From NCBI RefSeq assembly GCF_031453995.1, contig NZ_JAVDPZ010000003.1, positions 62,001 through 126,000 on the forward strand: a DNA stretch of 64,000 bases, read 5' to 3'. This DNA comes from Nitrobacter vulgaris. Its GTDB lineage: Bacteria > Pseudomonadota > Alphaproteobacteria > Rhizobiales > Xanthobacteraceae. The notes under the pieces were generated by a model. The model searched no databases. It worked only from the letters and a program-made list of their open reading frames with translations, and was not told the origin of the DNA. The translations under genes were made by a program, and so were the position numbers. Positions 1-8,389 of this stretch are shown here, in pieces. Every line of letters begins with the position of its first letter. The first letter of the stretch is position 1.

Positions 1-357
1 CGGGGAAATGAAGTCATTGCATCGGCAGGAAACCGCACCCTGATCGATCGCGACCCCACCGCCCATGCCGAAGTTCTGGCCCTCCGGGCCGCCGCGCGCA
101 TTCTCGGCAGCGAACGACTGACGGACTGCGATCTCTATGTGACGCTGGAACCCTGCACGATGTGCGCGGCGGCGATCTCGTTCGCGCGGATTCGGCGGCT
201 CTATTACGGCGCAGGAGACCCAAAAGGCGGCGCGGTGGAATCCGGCGTCCGATTCTTTGCCGCGCCGACCTGCCATCACCGCCCGGAGGTGTATCCGTCC
301 GTCGGCGAAAACCAGGCGGCGGCGCTGCTGCGGGATTTTTTTAAGGCGCGGCGGTAA
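1..357 (+). CDS. tadA: tRNA-specific adenosine deaminase (5' end outside window)
   Basis: Zinc-dependent deaminase that converts the wobble adenosine (A34) of tRNA-Arg to inosine. Only the last 118 codons are present; the reading frame is open from base 1. The visible part carries both halves of the cytidine/deoxycytidylate deaminase zinc site: HAE (His and catalytic Glu, visible residues 22-24) and PCTMC (residues 51-55). The C-terminal tail with the aromatic Tyr-Tyr-Gly segment also fits TadA. It ends 13 bases before the convergent purD. A generic nucleoside deaminase is the alternative, but TadA is the usual annotation for this context and motif spacing. Confidence 0.88.
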   Translation, partial: RGNEVIASAGNRTLIDRDPTAHAEVLALRAAARILGSERLTDCDLYVTLEPCTMCAAAISFARIRRLYYGAGDPKGGAVESGVRFFAAPTCHHRPEVYPSVGENQAAALLRDFFKARR

Positions 358-370
358 CGATTCGCATCTA

Positions 371-1648
371 TCAGCCCCTCTCCCGCGCCACCGCCCGAAG
401 GCCGATGTCACGGCGGCAGAAACCCTCAGGCCATTTGATGCGATCGACCGCCTCATAAGCGTGGGCTTGCGCCTCCGCGACGGTCTTGCCTGACGCGCAG
501 ACGTTCAGGACGCGACCGCCACCCGCGAGAATCTGCCCGTCCTCTTCCCTGGTTCCTGCATGAAAAATCTCCACGCCCTCAACCTTGGCGGCATCGTCGA
601 GTCCCTCAATGCGCGTCCCCTTCGCGTAATTGCCGGGATAACCCTTCGCCGCCATCACCACCGTCAATGCCGGATCGGGAAACCAGCGCAGATCGAAATG
701 CTTCAACTGTCCGTCACAGACCGCGAATAGCGCCGGCACGATGTCCGACATCATCCGCAGCATCAGCACCTGGCATTCCGGATCGCCGAAACGGACGTTG
801 TACTCGATCAGTTTCGGTCCCTGTTCCGTGATCATCAGGCCGGCAAACAGCACGCCCTTGAAGGGCGCGCCTTTTTCCCGCATGGCGCGCAATGTTGGAA
901 CGATGATCTCATCCATGGTGCGGCGGCACATCTCGGTGGTCATCACGGTCGCCGGCGAATAAGCGCCCATCCCGCCGGTGTTCGGCCCTTGGTCGCCATC
1001 GAACGCACGCTTGTGGTCCTGCGCCGTCGCCAGCGCCAGCGCGTGTTCGCCGTCGCACAGCGCGAAGAACGAAGCCTCCTCGCCACGCAGGAACTCCTCG
1101 ACCACGATCTGGGCGCCAGCGGCGCCGAAGCCGCCCTCGAACATCATGTCGATCGCGGCCAGCGCCTCGTCCAGCGTCGTCGCGACCACGACACCCTTAC
1201 CGGCTGCAAGCCCGTCGGCCTTGATGACGACCGGTGCGCCCTGCGCGTGGATATAGCTCTTCGCCGCCGCGGCATCGTCGAAGCGTCCATAGGCCGCTGT
1301 CGGAATGCTGTTGGCGTTGCAGATATCCTTGGTGAAGCCCTTCGAGCTTTCGAGCTGCGCGGCGGCTTTGCAGGGGCCGAACGCCTTGATGCCCGCAGTC
1401 GCGAGATCGTCGACAATACCTGCGGCGAGCGGCGCTTCCGGACCGACCACCACCAGATCAACCTTGTTGGCTTTGCAGAACGCGATCACCGCGGCATGGT
1501 CCGCGATATCGAGCACCACGCATTCGGCCTCGCGCGCGATCCCGGCATTCCCCGGCGCGCACCAGAGTTTCGTCAGCAGCGGCGAACCGGCGATTTTCCA
1601 GGCCAGCGCATGTTCGCGGCCGCCGGAACCAAGCAGAAGAATGTTCAT
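371..1648 (-). CDS. purD: Phosphoribosylamine--glycine ligase
   Basis: ATP-grasp enzyme of de novo purine synthesis that joins glycine to 5-phosphoribosylamine, making GAR. The protein is 425 aa, the normal length. The N-terminal LLLGSGGREHALAWK (residues 4-18) and GPEAPLAAGI (about residue 70) mark the N domain. The central ATP-grasp part includes the glycine-rich GLAAGKGVVVA loop, and RFGDPECQ lies in the C-terminal half of the ATP-grasp domain. The ATG start at 1648 follows the family start. It is divergent from xseA with only 72 bp between the starts, so the two promoters share that gap. Confidence 0.97.
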   Translation of the reverse strand: MNILLLGSGGREHALAWKIAGSPLLTKLWCAPGNAGIAREAECVVLDIADHAAVIAFCKANKVDLVVVGPEAPLAAGIVDDLATAGIKAFGPCKAAAQLESSKGFTKDICNANSIPTAAYGRFDDAAAAKSYIHAQGAPVVIKADGLAAGKGVVVATTLDEALAAIDMMFEGGFGAAGAQIVVEEFLRGEEASFFALCDGEHALALATAQDHKRAFDGDQGPNTGGMGAYSPATVMTTEMCRRTMDEIIVPTLRAMREKGAPFKGVLFAGLMITEQGPKLIEYNVRFGDPECQVLMLRMMSDIVPALFAVCDGQLKHFDLRWFPDPALTVVMAAKGYPGNYAKGTRIEGLDDAAKVEGVEIFHAGTREEDGQILAGGGRVLNVCASGKTVAEAQAHAYEAVDRIKWPEGFCRRDIGLRAVARERG

Positions 1649-1720
1649 GAACGACCGCCGATCCAGCCTTTCGTGTGGTTTCCAAGCGGTTTAGCATGGT
1701 AATGCGGACGAGCAACAGAA

Positions 1721-3352
1721 GTGAGCCTGATGCCCGCAAACCCAGCACAGCTTTTGGCGAACTCGCCGGAATATACCGTCTCCGAGTTGTCCTCGGCGCT
1801 GAAACGCACCGTGGAGGACACTTACGGCCATGTGCGGGTTCGCGGTGAGATATCCGGCTTTCGCGGGCCGCACGCTTCGGGCCATTGCTATTTCGCGCTG
1901 AAGGACGAAAGCGCCAAGATCGAGGCGGTGATCTGGAAAGGTGTCCACGGCCGAATGCGGTTCAAGCCGCAGGAGGGCCTCGAAGTCATCGCCACCGGCA
2001 AGCTGACCACCTATCCGGGCTCGTCGAAATACCAGATCGTGATCGAGGCGATCGAGCCTGCCGGAATCGGCGCGCTGATGGCGCTGATGGAGGAGCGCAA
2101 GAAGAAGCTCGCGGCGGAAGGACTATTCGATGAAGCCCGCAAGCAGTTGCTTCCCTGGCTGCCTGAGGTCATTGGCGTGGTGACCTCCCCGACCGGCGCA
2201 GTGATCCGCGACATCCTGCATCGACTGGAGGATCGTTTTCCTCGCCGGGTGCTGGTATGGCCGGTGCGGGTGCAGGGCGAAGGCTCGGCGGAACAGATTG
2301 CCGCCGCCATCGACGGATTCAATGCGCTGCCGGACGGCGGACACATTCCGCGCCCCGATCTCCTGATCGTCGCGCGTGGCGGCGGCTCGCTCGAAGACCT
2401 CTGGTCGTTCAACGAGGAAATCGTGGTCCGCGCCGCAGCCGGCAGCATGATCCCGCTGATCTCGGCGGTGGGTCACGAGACCGACGTGACGCTGATCGAC
2501 TTCGCCGCCGATCAGCGGGCGCCAACACCGACTGCGGCCGCCGAAATGGCAGTGCCGGTCCGGTCTGATCTGGTGGTCGAAGTCTCTGGCCTCGCGGCCC
2601 GCGCCCTCGTCGCGTGGAAACGAGGTCACGACGACCGGCGGACCGAATTGCGCTCCGCCGCCCGCGCGCTACCAGGAGCGAGCGAGCTGCTCGCCATTCC
2701 CCGCCAGAAGGTTGACAGCGCCGCGGCAGCGCTACCGCGCGCCTTGCGCGCAAGCACGAACGTGCATCATCGCCGCTTCACGCGGATTTCCGGCGGACTC
2801 ACGCTACGCGTGCTGCGCGCTCAGGTCGCCCACGCAAAACAATCCGTCGCCGCAACCGGCTCGAGGCTCTCACACTGCACGCAGGTCGGGCTGCGTCACC
2901 GCCGCGACCGCTTCGCGGGACTGGCCATCCGGCTCAGGACGTCAAGATTCGCCAACGCCCAAGCGCAGCGCGATCGGATCACGCGCGACGACGAGCGCAC
3001 CCAGCAGCTTTTCGAGCGCGCGCGACGAGCGCTCGTCACCTTGCTACAGCAGCATGAGACGCGCATGACGCATTCGGCCAAGTTGCTGGCGGCGGTCTCC
3101 TATCGGGGCGTGCTCGCGCGGGGCTTCGCACTGGTTCGCGACGACGCCGGACGCGCCCTGCGGTCCGCAGCGGCGGTCGGTTCCGGCGCACGACTCACGC
3201 TGGAATTCGCTGACGGACAGGTGAACGCAACCTCCGACGCCGATCGAACCGCAGCGACATCATCCAGTCCAGGGTCGAGCCCCAAGAGCCAGCCCAGACC
3301 GGCATCCGGCAGGCGCGCAACCAAGCCTGCCGATCAAGGAAATCTTTTCTAA
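1721..3352 (+). CDS. xseA: Exodeoxyribonuclease VII large subunit
   Basis: Catalytic subunit of exonuclease VII, which degrades single-stranded DNA into acid-soluble oligonucleotides together with XseB. The N-terminal OB-fold covers about residues 10-110. The catalytic part holds ARGGGSLEDLWSFNEE near residue 217 and GHETDVTLIDFAADQRAPTPTAAAE near residue 251. After that comes a long helical region rich in Arg and Ala, then a low-complexity Ser/Pro/Lys tail ending in GNLF. Length is 543 aa, longer than the E. coli protein but usual for this family of bacteria. The start is GTG at 1721; an in-frame ATG three codons later (1730) is equally possible. No xseB is in the window. Confidence 0.95.
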   Translation: MSLMPANPAQLLANSPEYTVSELSSALKRTVEDTYGHVRVRGEISGFRGPHASGHCYFALKDESAKIEAVIWKGVHGRMRFKPQEGLEVIATGKLTTYPGSSKYQIVIEAIEPAGIGALMALMEERKKKLAAEGLFDEARKQLLPWLPEVIGVVTSPTGAVIRDILHRLEDRFPRRVLVWPVRVQGEGSAEQIAAAIDGFNALPDGGHIPRPDLLIVARGGGSLEDLWSFNEEIVVRAAAGSMIPLISAVGHETDVTLIDFAADQRAPTPTAAAEMAVPVRSDLVVEVSGLAARALVAWKRGHDDRRTELRSAARALPGASELLAIPRQKVDSAAAALPRALRASTNVHHRRFTRISGGLTLRVLRAQVAHAKQSVAATGSRLSHCTQVGLRHRRDRFAGLAIRLRTSRFANAQAQRDRITRDDERTQQLFERARRALVTLLQQHETRMTHSAKLLAAVSYRGVLARGFALVRDDAGRALRSAAAVGSGARLTLEFADGQVNATSDADRTAATSSSPGSSPKSQPRPASGRRATKPADQGNLF

Positions 3353-3493
3353 AAGGATCATTCGCCAAATTGAAGCGTGAGCGCCGGCAGCAGGCTGGTG
3401 TATGTTGCCGCATGGTCCAATATGCTACTGATGGGACCGAACTCCGAAAGGCGGCCGGATAGCAATGAAATATTGTGATCCTGGAGAGAAGCA

Positions 3494-3721
3494 GTGCTGA
3501 ATAAATTTGGCCAATCCAGTCAGAGCGAAGCGCGTGTGCAGTATCTCGATGGCGATTTCCGGGTGATTTCGCCGGGAACCTACGTCCGTTGCGCTGTCAC
3601 CGACGCTCGCATTCCACTCGACGAGCTAAAATACTGGAGTGTCGACCTGCAGGAAGCCTACGCTCTCCCGAGCGCAGTCTTGCAGCGCCATTACCCGGGC
3701 GCATTCAAGACGTCCTCATAA
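3494..3721 (+). CDS. DUF2093 family small protein
   Basis: A 75-residue conserved alphaproteobacterial protein of unknown function. The central part (YLDGDFRVISPGTYVRCAV, then IPLDELKYWSVDLQEAY) is the recognisable DUF2093 signature. It starts at GTG with a GGAGAG ribosome site 5-9 bases upstream. It sits between xseA and lpxK, the usual place for this family in Rhizobiales, and its stop is 3 bp from a palindromic repeat that separates it from the convergent lpxK. No catalytic motif is visible. Its job is not known. Confidence 0.85.
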   Translation: MLNKFGQSSQSEARVQYLDGDFRVISPGTYVRCAVTDARIPLDELKYWSVDLQEAYALPSAVLQRHYPGAFKTSS

Positions 3722-3724
3722 CCA

Positions 3725-3825
3725 TAGAACCCGCTTCTGATGGAATCAGTAGCGGACTCTATGATTTGCGTTCGACGCGTTTTCTTCACGCGAACCGGTA
3801 TCCGCTTCGCTCGAAAACGCTCTAT
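3725..3825 (-). repeat. Bipartite palindromic element, class A, copy 1
   Basis: Two adjacent hairpins. Hairpin 1 (3725-3761) has TAGA-ACCCGCTTCTGAT on one side and the near complement ATCAGTAGCGG-ACTCTA on the other. Hairpin 2 (3777-3820) has terminal arms GCGTTTTC/GAAAACGC around a core CGAACCGGTATCCGCTTCG. The linker is TGATTTGCGTTCGAC. The outer right edge, GCTCTA, contains the TAG stop codon of lpxK on the minus strand (3822-3824). The same architecture recurs at 21005, 27426, 54033 and 59153. Confidence 0.85.
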
Positions 3826-4829
3826 CGCCGCGCACGGTTGAGCCTGTCGGTCAGGAACGACCGCAACACCGGTTCATCGTCAAAGGCAAGCCCGACTGCG
3901 AAGGGCACGACGGTCTGCGCAAACGCGGCCAGACTTGCACTATTGCGCAGCCGCGCCAGATCTTTTTCCGTCGTCACCAACGTTAACCCATGCTGCTCGC
4001 CAGCGGCTTGTAGCTCGGCCAGGTCGCGTTGCGAAAACGGATGATGGTCCGCGAATACGCGCTCTGCCACCACATCGACGCCGCAGGCCCGCAGACTGCG
4101 GAAGAACCGCGAGGGATCGCCGATTCCAGCAAAGGCTAGGACACGTCTGCCGCAAAGGGCCGCAACCGAAGCGTCATCCGGGACAACCCGCGCCCGTAAT
4201 ACAGGTCCTCCCCGCGCCTTCACACGTGCTGCAACTTTGTCCGCGGCAGCACCAAAGCCGACGATCACCAGCACATCGGTGCGGGCCAGTTGGGGCGGCA
4301 GCGGCGCCCGCAGCGGTCCGGCCGGAAAAACCTGGCCGTTACCGAGGCCGCGATCCCCATCGATCACGATCAGCGAGATATCCTTCGCGAGCGCCGGGTT
4401 CTGAAAGCCATCGTCCATCAAGATCACGCTGGCCGCCAGCGCGCGGGCCGGCGCGACGCCCGCCCTCCGTTGCCGTGACACGATCACAGGGATCGTCCGT
4501 GCCAACATCAACGGCTCATCGCCGACATCGGCAGCCGCATGCCGGTGCGGATCGACGCGCACTGGGCCCTGCAGCCGTCCGCCATAGCCACGGCTGAGCA
4601 CTACCGGCGTTTCACCGAGCGAGCGGAGAATGCCAGCCAGCGCCATCACGGTCGGCGTCTTGCCCGCGCCGCCGACATGATAGTTTCCGACACAGATCAC
4701 CGGCACCCCCGCGCGCAGACCCGTCCGTGTCAGCCGCCGCGCGGCGATCGCGCCGTAAAGCGCGCCAACAGGCATGAGCAACCGCGAAAGCAACGATGAT
4801 TGCCTGTGCCAAAAGGCCGGCTCACGCAT
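3822..4829 (-). CDS. lpxK: Tetraacyldisaccharide 4'-kinase
   Basis: Inner-membrane kinase that phosphorylates the 4' position of the lipid A disaccharide precursor, completing lipid IVA. From the ATG at 4829 the protein is 335 aa. MREPAFW is the typical family start, and a further 6 codons upstream would need a TTG. An N-terminal hydrophobic segment precedes the P-loop GNYHVGGAGKTP (about residues 48-59). A later LMDDGFQNPALAKD segment carries the conserved Asp-Asp-Gly-Phe-Gln. The ATG overlaps the end of waaA by 8 bp, implying translational coupling. The TAG stop lies inside a palindromic repeat. Confidence 0.95.
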   Translation of the reverse strand: MREPAFWHRQSSLLSRLLMPVGALYGAIAARRLTRTGLRAGVPVICVGNYHVGGAGKTPTVMALAGILRSLGETPVVLSRGYGGRLQGPVRVDPHRHAAADVGDEPLMLARTIPVIVSRQRRAGVAPARALAASVILMDDGFQNPALAKDISLIVIDGDRGLGNGQVFPAGPLRAPLPPQLARTDVLVIVGFGAAADKVAARVKARGGPVLRARVVPDDASVAALCGRRVLAFAGIGDPSRFFRSLRACGVDVVAERVFADHHPFSQRDLAELQAAGEQHGLTLVTTEKDLARLRNSASLAAFAQTVVPFAVGLAFDDEPVLRSFLTDRLNRARR

Positions 4830-6147
4830 CGGCCGCCCGTCGTTCAAATTGCAACTGCAGGAGATACGGCTCGAGCGCGGTCAGCGTGCGATCCAGCGCC
4901 CCGCCGAGCCTTTCCACCACCTGAGCCGCGGCCGCCGCCGCGGCATCGCGGGCCGCGGAATCGTTGAGAAGGTAGCCAAACTGCTTCGTCAGCGCATCGC
5001 CGTCGTCAACCCGCCATGCGCCACCCGCGCGGTCGAGCGCGTAATAAACATCTGGGAAGTTGAAGACGTGCGGCCCATGCACAATGGATGCATTGAGCTT
5101 GACTGCCTCAATCGGATTCTGTCCGCCATGCGGCACCAGCGACCCCCCCATGAAAACGATTGGCGCCAGCCGGTAGAACAATCCCAGTTCGCCGATGGTA
5201 TCGGCGATATAGATGTCCGTTCTCGCCGTCGGCAATTGTTCCAGCGAGCGCCGCGTCCCTTGCGCGCCGGACGCCACCACCATCCGGGCGATGGCCTCGC
5301 CCCGATCCGGGTGGCGTGGAACGATCACCGTCAGCAGCGATGGAAAATGATTGGCCAACGTTCGATGCGCGGTGAGCAGCATCTCTTCCTCGCCCGGATG
5401 GGTCGAGGCCGCCACTACCACCGGACGGCCGCGGGTGACGAATAGCAGTCGCTCCAGCTTGGCCTCGTCGGCCGGCGGCGCCTGTACGTCGAGCTTGAGA
5501 TTGCCGGTGATGACGACGTTGCGCGCCCCGAGTGTTGTGAAACGCTCCGCGTCGATTTCGGACTGGACCAAGCAGATATCGAACCGGCTCAACAGCGCAG
5601 CGATTGTTCGGGACGCCCGCCGCCAGCGCGGGAACGAGCGGCGCGACATCCGCCCGTTGATCAGCACAATCGGTATATGGCGCCTAGCACCAGCCAGAAT
5701 CAGATTGGGCCACAAGTCTGATTCGATAAAGAGCGCAAGGCCGGGTTGCCAGTGATCGAGAAAACGCTCCACGAAGCGGGGCGAGTCGTAGGGGATATAC
5801 TGGTGAATGATATCCGGCGGGAACCGCTTCGCGGCGACGGCCGCCGACGTGACCGTGCCCGACGTGACCAAAATGCCCATTCCGAGCGCGCGCAGCCGCT
5901 CAATCAACGCCGCTGCCGCCAGCACTTCGCCAACGCTGGCCCCGTGGATCCAGACCAGCGGGCCTCCGGGGCGGGGCTGTCGGGCGATGCCACGACGCTC
6001 ATTGATGCGCGCCGGGTCTTCCTTGCCCTGTTTCAAACGCCGCTTCAGAAGAATGGGCGTCAGCGGCCCGGCAGCGGCGGACAGTCTGCGATAGAAGCGC
6101 AGCGTCGCCGGCAGGCTGGTACCCGCTTTCCGAAGTTCGTGAGACAT
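4822..6147 (-). CDS. waaA: 3-deoxy-D-manno-octulosonic acid transferase (Kdo transferase)
   Basis: Membrane-associated GT30 glycosyltransferase that adds Kdo from CMP-Kdo to lipid IVA. The protein is 441 aa. The N-terminal membrane anchor region is followed by WIHGASVGEVLAAAALIERL, with the catalytic Glu of GEV near residue 75. The C-terminal nucleotide-binding half includes VVVAASTHPGEEE and FMGGSLVPHGGQNPIE. I chose the ATG at 6147; a GTG directly before it is in frame, and GGGGGTG lies at good spacing upstream. It overlaps lpxK downstream. A 232-bp repeat-filled gap separates it from the upstream acyltransferase. Confidence 0.95.
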   Translation of the reverse strand: MSHELRKAGTSLPATLRFYRRLSAAAGPLTPILLKRRLKQGKEDPARINERRGIARQPRPGGPLVWIHGASVGEVLAAAALIERLRALGMGILVTSGTVTSAAVAAKRFPPDIIHQYIPYDSPRFVERFLDHWQPGLALFIESDLWPNLILAGARRHIPIVLINGRMSRRSFPRWRRASRTIAALLSRFDICLVQSEIDAERFTTLGARNVVITGNLKLDVQAPPADEAKLERLLFVTRGRPVVVAASTHPGEEEMLLTAHRTLANHFPSLLTVIVPRHPDRGEAIARMVVASGAQGTRRSLEQLPTARTDIYIADTIGELGLFYRLAPIVFMGGSLVPHGGQNPIEAVKLNASIVHGPHVFNFPDVYYALDRAGGAWRVDDGDALTKQFGYLLNDSAARDAAAAAAAQVVERLGGALDRTLTALEPYLLQLQFERRAADA

Positions 6148-6202
6148 CACAACACCCCCTTAACGAACCTCGGAAAGCAAAGGGTACCAGCAACTTTATG
6201 AT

Positions 6203-6283
6203 TCTAGTACCGCTTTCGATTTGAAATTCCCGAAGATGACCCCGCTGCAAGGGGTGCAGGAATTTCAAATCGGCGGTACTAGA
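6203..6283. repeat. Long near-perfect inverted repeat upstream of waaA
   Basis: The arms 6203-6230 and 6259-6283 match over 25 bases, apart from a 3-base TTT insertion in the left arm. The arms begin and end with TCTAGTACCGC / GCGGTACTAGA and continue into CGATTTGAAATTCC / GGAATTTCAAATCG. The loop is about 28 bases. It lies 56 bp upstream of the waaA start and directly abuts the next palindromic element (6282-6382). It contains no reading frame. It looks like a small non-autonomous inverted-repeat element or a strong RNA hairpin. Confidence 0.85.
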
Positions 6284-6382
6284 TTCTGATTCAACTGTGT
6301 TGAACCAGAATCTAACCCTACCCCTTTGATTGAGCATGATCTCATCCGAAAACCGGATTCCACTTTTCGGGATCATGCTCTA
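6282..6382 (-). repeat. Bipartite palindromic element, class B, copy 1
   Basis: Hairpin 1 (6282-6312) is GATTCTG-TTCAA / TTGAA-CAGAATC. Hairpin 2 (6332-6380) has arms GAGCATGATC / GATCATGCTC around the core CCGAAAACCGGATTCCACTTTTCGG. The linker contains CCCTTTGAT. The outer right edge GCTCTA gives the TAG stop (6380-6382) of the acyltransferase gene that ends here on the minus strand. Class B also occurs at 49959-50058 and, degenerate, at 28022-28088. Confidence 0.85.
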
Positions 6383-7114
6383 GGCATGACCCGCCTCGTA
6401 TTCGGGACCAGCCTCGAGTTCGGGCCGGCCGACTTTCGTGTAAGCGCGTCGCGTCGCATCGTTCAATGTCGCCTCCAGCCGCACCCTCAGCATCTCCATC
6501 ATCTGCGCATCGGCGTCGGCAGGAACCGCAATCGGCTCCCCGCCAACCAGGACGCCGCGTCCGAACGGCAGGTTGATCGTCGTGCGATCCCAGTTATTCA
6601 GGCGGATGAAGCGGCTCGTCGCCATTGCAAATGGCATGATGGTCCGCCCCGATTCACGCGCCAGCATGATAATGCCGAGACCGGCGATCCGCGAGCGCTT
6701 CGGCACGTCGGCGGTCAGGGCCATGTTGTAGCCCTCCTCGAGTGCACGGACCATTTCCTTGAAGGCCCCGACGCCACCCTTGCGATTGAATGCGGAGCCG
6801 TGGTCGCCGGAGCCGCGAATGGTCTCAATCCCCAGCCTCTCCGCGGCGAGCGCGTTAAACTCGCCGTCGCGGTGGCGCGAGATCAGAACTTTGCCGCGAT
6901 GCTCCGCCCGCTTGATGAACGGCGTCATGAAATGCTGTCCATGCCAGAACGCGAGGATCACCGGCATCTGCGGCTCGACTATGTCGTAAACATCCTCGGG
7001 ATCATAGCTGAACCTGTTGGTTTGCCAAACCAGCCATAAAAAGCCCGCGGCCAGAAGGCCTGCGAACTGCTGAAACCCGCGGGAGCGCAGCAAATTGCGA
7101 AGCAGTTTTCTCAA
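6380..7114 (-). CDS. Lysophospholipid acyltransferase family protein (DUF374)
   Basis: A 244-aa membrane-associated protein of the DUF374 branch of the lysophospholipid acyltransferase superfamily. An N-terminal hydrophobic segment (about residues 17-30) precedes AFWHGQHFMTPF and ISRHRDGE; the HX(3-4)D/E pattern is the expected acyl-transfer site. ALTADVPKRSR follows. It begins with TTG at 7114, overlapping the stop of the DUF4170 gene by TTGA; no early ATG exists. Its place between cysQ/DUF4170 and waaA suggests a role in lipid A or another envelope lipid, which is inference. Its TAG stop lies in the edge of a palindromic repeat. Confidence 0.85.
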   Translation of the reverse strand: MRKLLRNLLRSRGFQQFAGLLAAGFLWLVWQTNRFSYDPEDVYDIVEPQMPVILAFWHGQHFMTPFIKRAEHRGKVLISRHRDGEFNALAAERLGIETIRGSGDHGSAFNRKGGVGAFKEMVRALEEGYNMALTADVPKRSRIAGLGIIMLARESGRTIMPFAMATSRFIRLNNWDRTTINLPFGRGVLVGGEPIAVPADADAQMMEMLRVRLEATLNDATRRAYTKVGRPELEAGPEYEAGHA

Positions 7115-7362
7115 CGGGCGGGCTTCGTATCTTGACCAGGATCGAGCAGCCGATGGAGGTGCACGATGAAATACCGCATGTGGGCGTTATCAACCGTCTG
7201 CTGCGCCTTCGCCTTCCAGACGGCATGGGCCGATGCGTAGTTCGGATAAAGGCCGACGATCTCGACCTCGTCGAGGTCCTTGAAGGTCGTATGCGCGAGA
7301 TCGGTCAGTTCGCCTCCGATCACGAGATGGAGCAACTGCTGGGGCGGACTGCCTGGCTGCAT
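7111..7362 (-). CDS. DUF4170 family small protein
   Basis: An 83-residue conserved alphaproteobacterial protein with the DUF4170 signature LHLVIGGELTDL, FPNYASA-like LYPNYASAHAVWKAKAQ, and TVDNAHMRYFIVHLHRLLDP. The frame extends upstream to 7449, but the ATG at 7362 has a TAGGAC ribosome site about 9 bases before it. It also matches where homologues begin, and this start removes an overlap with cysQ. Function is unknown. The stop overlaps the TTG start of the acyltransferase, so the two are probably translated together. Confidence 0.85.
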   Translation of the reverse strand: MQPGSPPQQLLHLVIGGELTDLAHTTFKDLDEVEIVGLYPNYASAHAVWKAKAQQTVDNAHMRYFIVHLHRLLDPGQDTKPAR

Positions 7363-7423
7363 TGCCCGTTGTCCTACTATGTCGCCGGCCGTCAGGCAAA
7401 TACCATCAAAGTCAGCAGCCAAC

Positions 7424-8254
7424 CTATGCCAGCGGACGATCCCGAACATGCGCGAGAATGCGCGCGTGGCGAGAATGGCCAGCCGCGACCAACACGCCGT
7501 GCGTCACCTCGGCACGATTATAGAGGATCGGCTCGCCCCCGAGCGAGGTCATTTTACCATTCGCCTCATTCACGATCAAATCGGCCGCGGCGAGATCCCA
7601 ATCGTGGCTCTGGCCGCCGGCAAACGCCGCGTCGATTCTGCCGTTCGCCACGCGGCATAGTCGTAACGCCAGCGAACTGACCCTCGGACAAAGGGCGGCA
7701 TCGTTCGGCCGCAGGTCCAGTTTTTCCAGAAGCGGCTTCGGCCCTGCGATTCTTGAAAAATCCAGATCGTCGCCGTGGGTCGCCCCGACCGGAAGACCGT
7801 TGCAGGTCGTGCCCTGCCCGCGCTCAGCAAGAAAAAACTCGTCCGTAGCCGGCGCGAACACAGCCGCGAGCAGCGGCGAGACATTCTCCACCAGAGCGAC
7901 GCTGACGCACCATTCGTCATGGCCGGCGAGATAGCCCCGCGTGCCGTCGATCGGATCGACGATCCACACCCTCCTCTTGCCGAGCCGCAAGAGATCGTCG
8001 GCGCTTTCCTCGGACAACCAGCCGTAATCCGGAAGCGCGCGCAGCTTGCTGGCAATAAGATCATTAACGGCGATGTCCGCTTCCGAAACCGGGGACGACA
8101 CTCCCTTGGTCCAGGTTCGCAGCTGGGTGCGGCGCATCGCAAGCGCCAGCAATCCCGCCTCGCGCACCGTTTCGATCAGTAAGGCGCGGTCCCGCGCTAA
8201 AATGTCGGCGCGGCCGTCGGCGCTAGTGGAGTGGATTTGACACTCGCTACTCAC
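7424..8254 (-). CDS. cysQ: 3'(2'),5'-bisphosphate nucleotidase / inositol monophosphatase family
   Basis: Mg-dependent phosphatase of the inositol monophosphatase fold, probably hydrolysing 3'-phosphoadenosine 5'-phosphate from sulfate assimilation. The metal-site motifs are in order: EESADD (about residue 82), the signature WIVDPIDGTRGYL (about residue 97), and DWDLAAADLIVNEANGK (about residue 210). Length is 276 aa. The start is GTG at 8254. CysQ is the most likely name, because this gene accompanies the waaA block in Rhizobiales; a general inositol phosphatase cannot be excluded. Confidence 0.85.
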   Translation of the reverse strand: MSSECQIHSTSADGRADILARDRALLIETVREAGLLALAMRRTQLRTWTKGVSSPVSEADIAVNDLIASKLRALPDYGWLSEESADDLLRLGKRRVWIVDPIDGTRGYLAGHDEWCVSVALVENVSPLLAAVFAPATDEFFLAERGQGTTCNGLPVGATHGDDLDFSRIAGPKPLLEKLDLRPNDAALCPRVSSLALRLCRVANGRIDAAFAGGQSHDWDLAAADLIVNEANGKMTSLGGEPILYNRAEVTHGVLVAAGHSRHARILAHVRDRPLA

Positions 8255-8389
8255 CTGAACCGCAATCTCCCGATACGAATGTCAAATTCAGAACCCTGCT
8301 CGAACCTTATAATTTCTAGCGGTTCTCTGACTCCAACATTCGCAAGAACGCTCACTGAAACGCGATGCGAATGTTTAGAATCGGACCCC

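Noticed and set aside
989..1702. A 237-codon open frame antisense to purD
   Set aside because: Shadow of purD in high-GC DNA; no ribosome site or conserved pattern.
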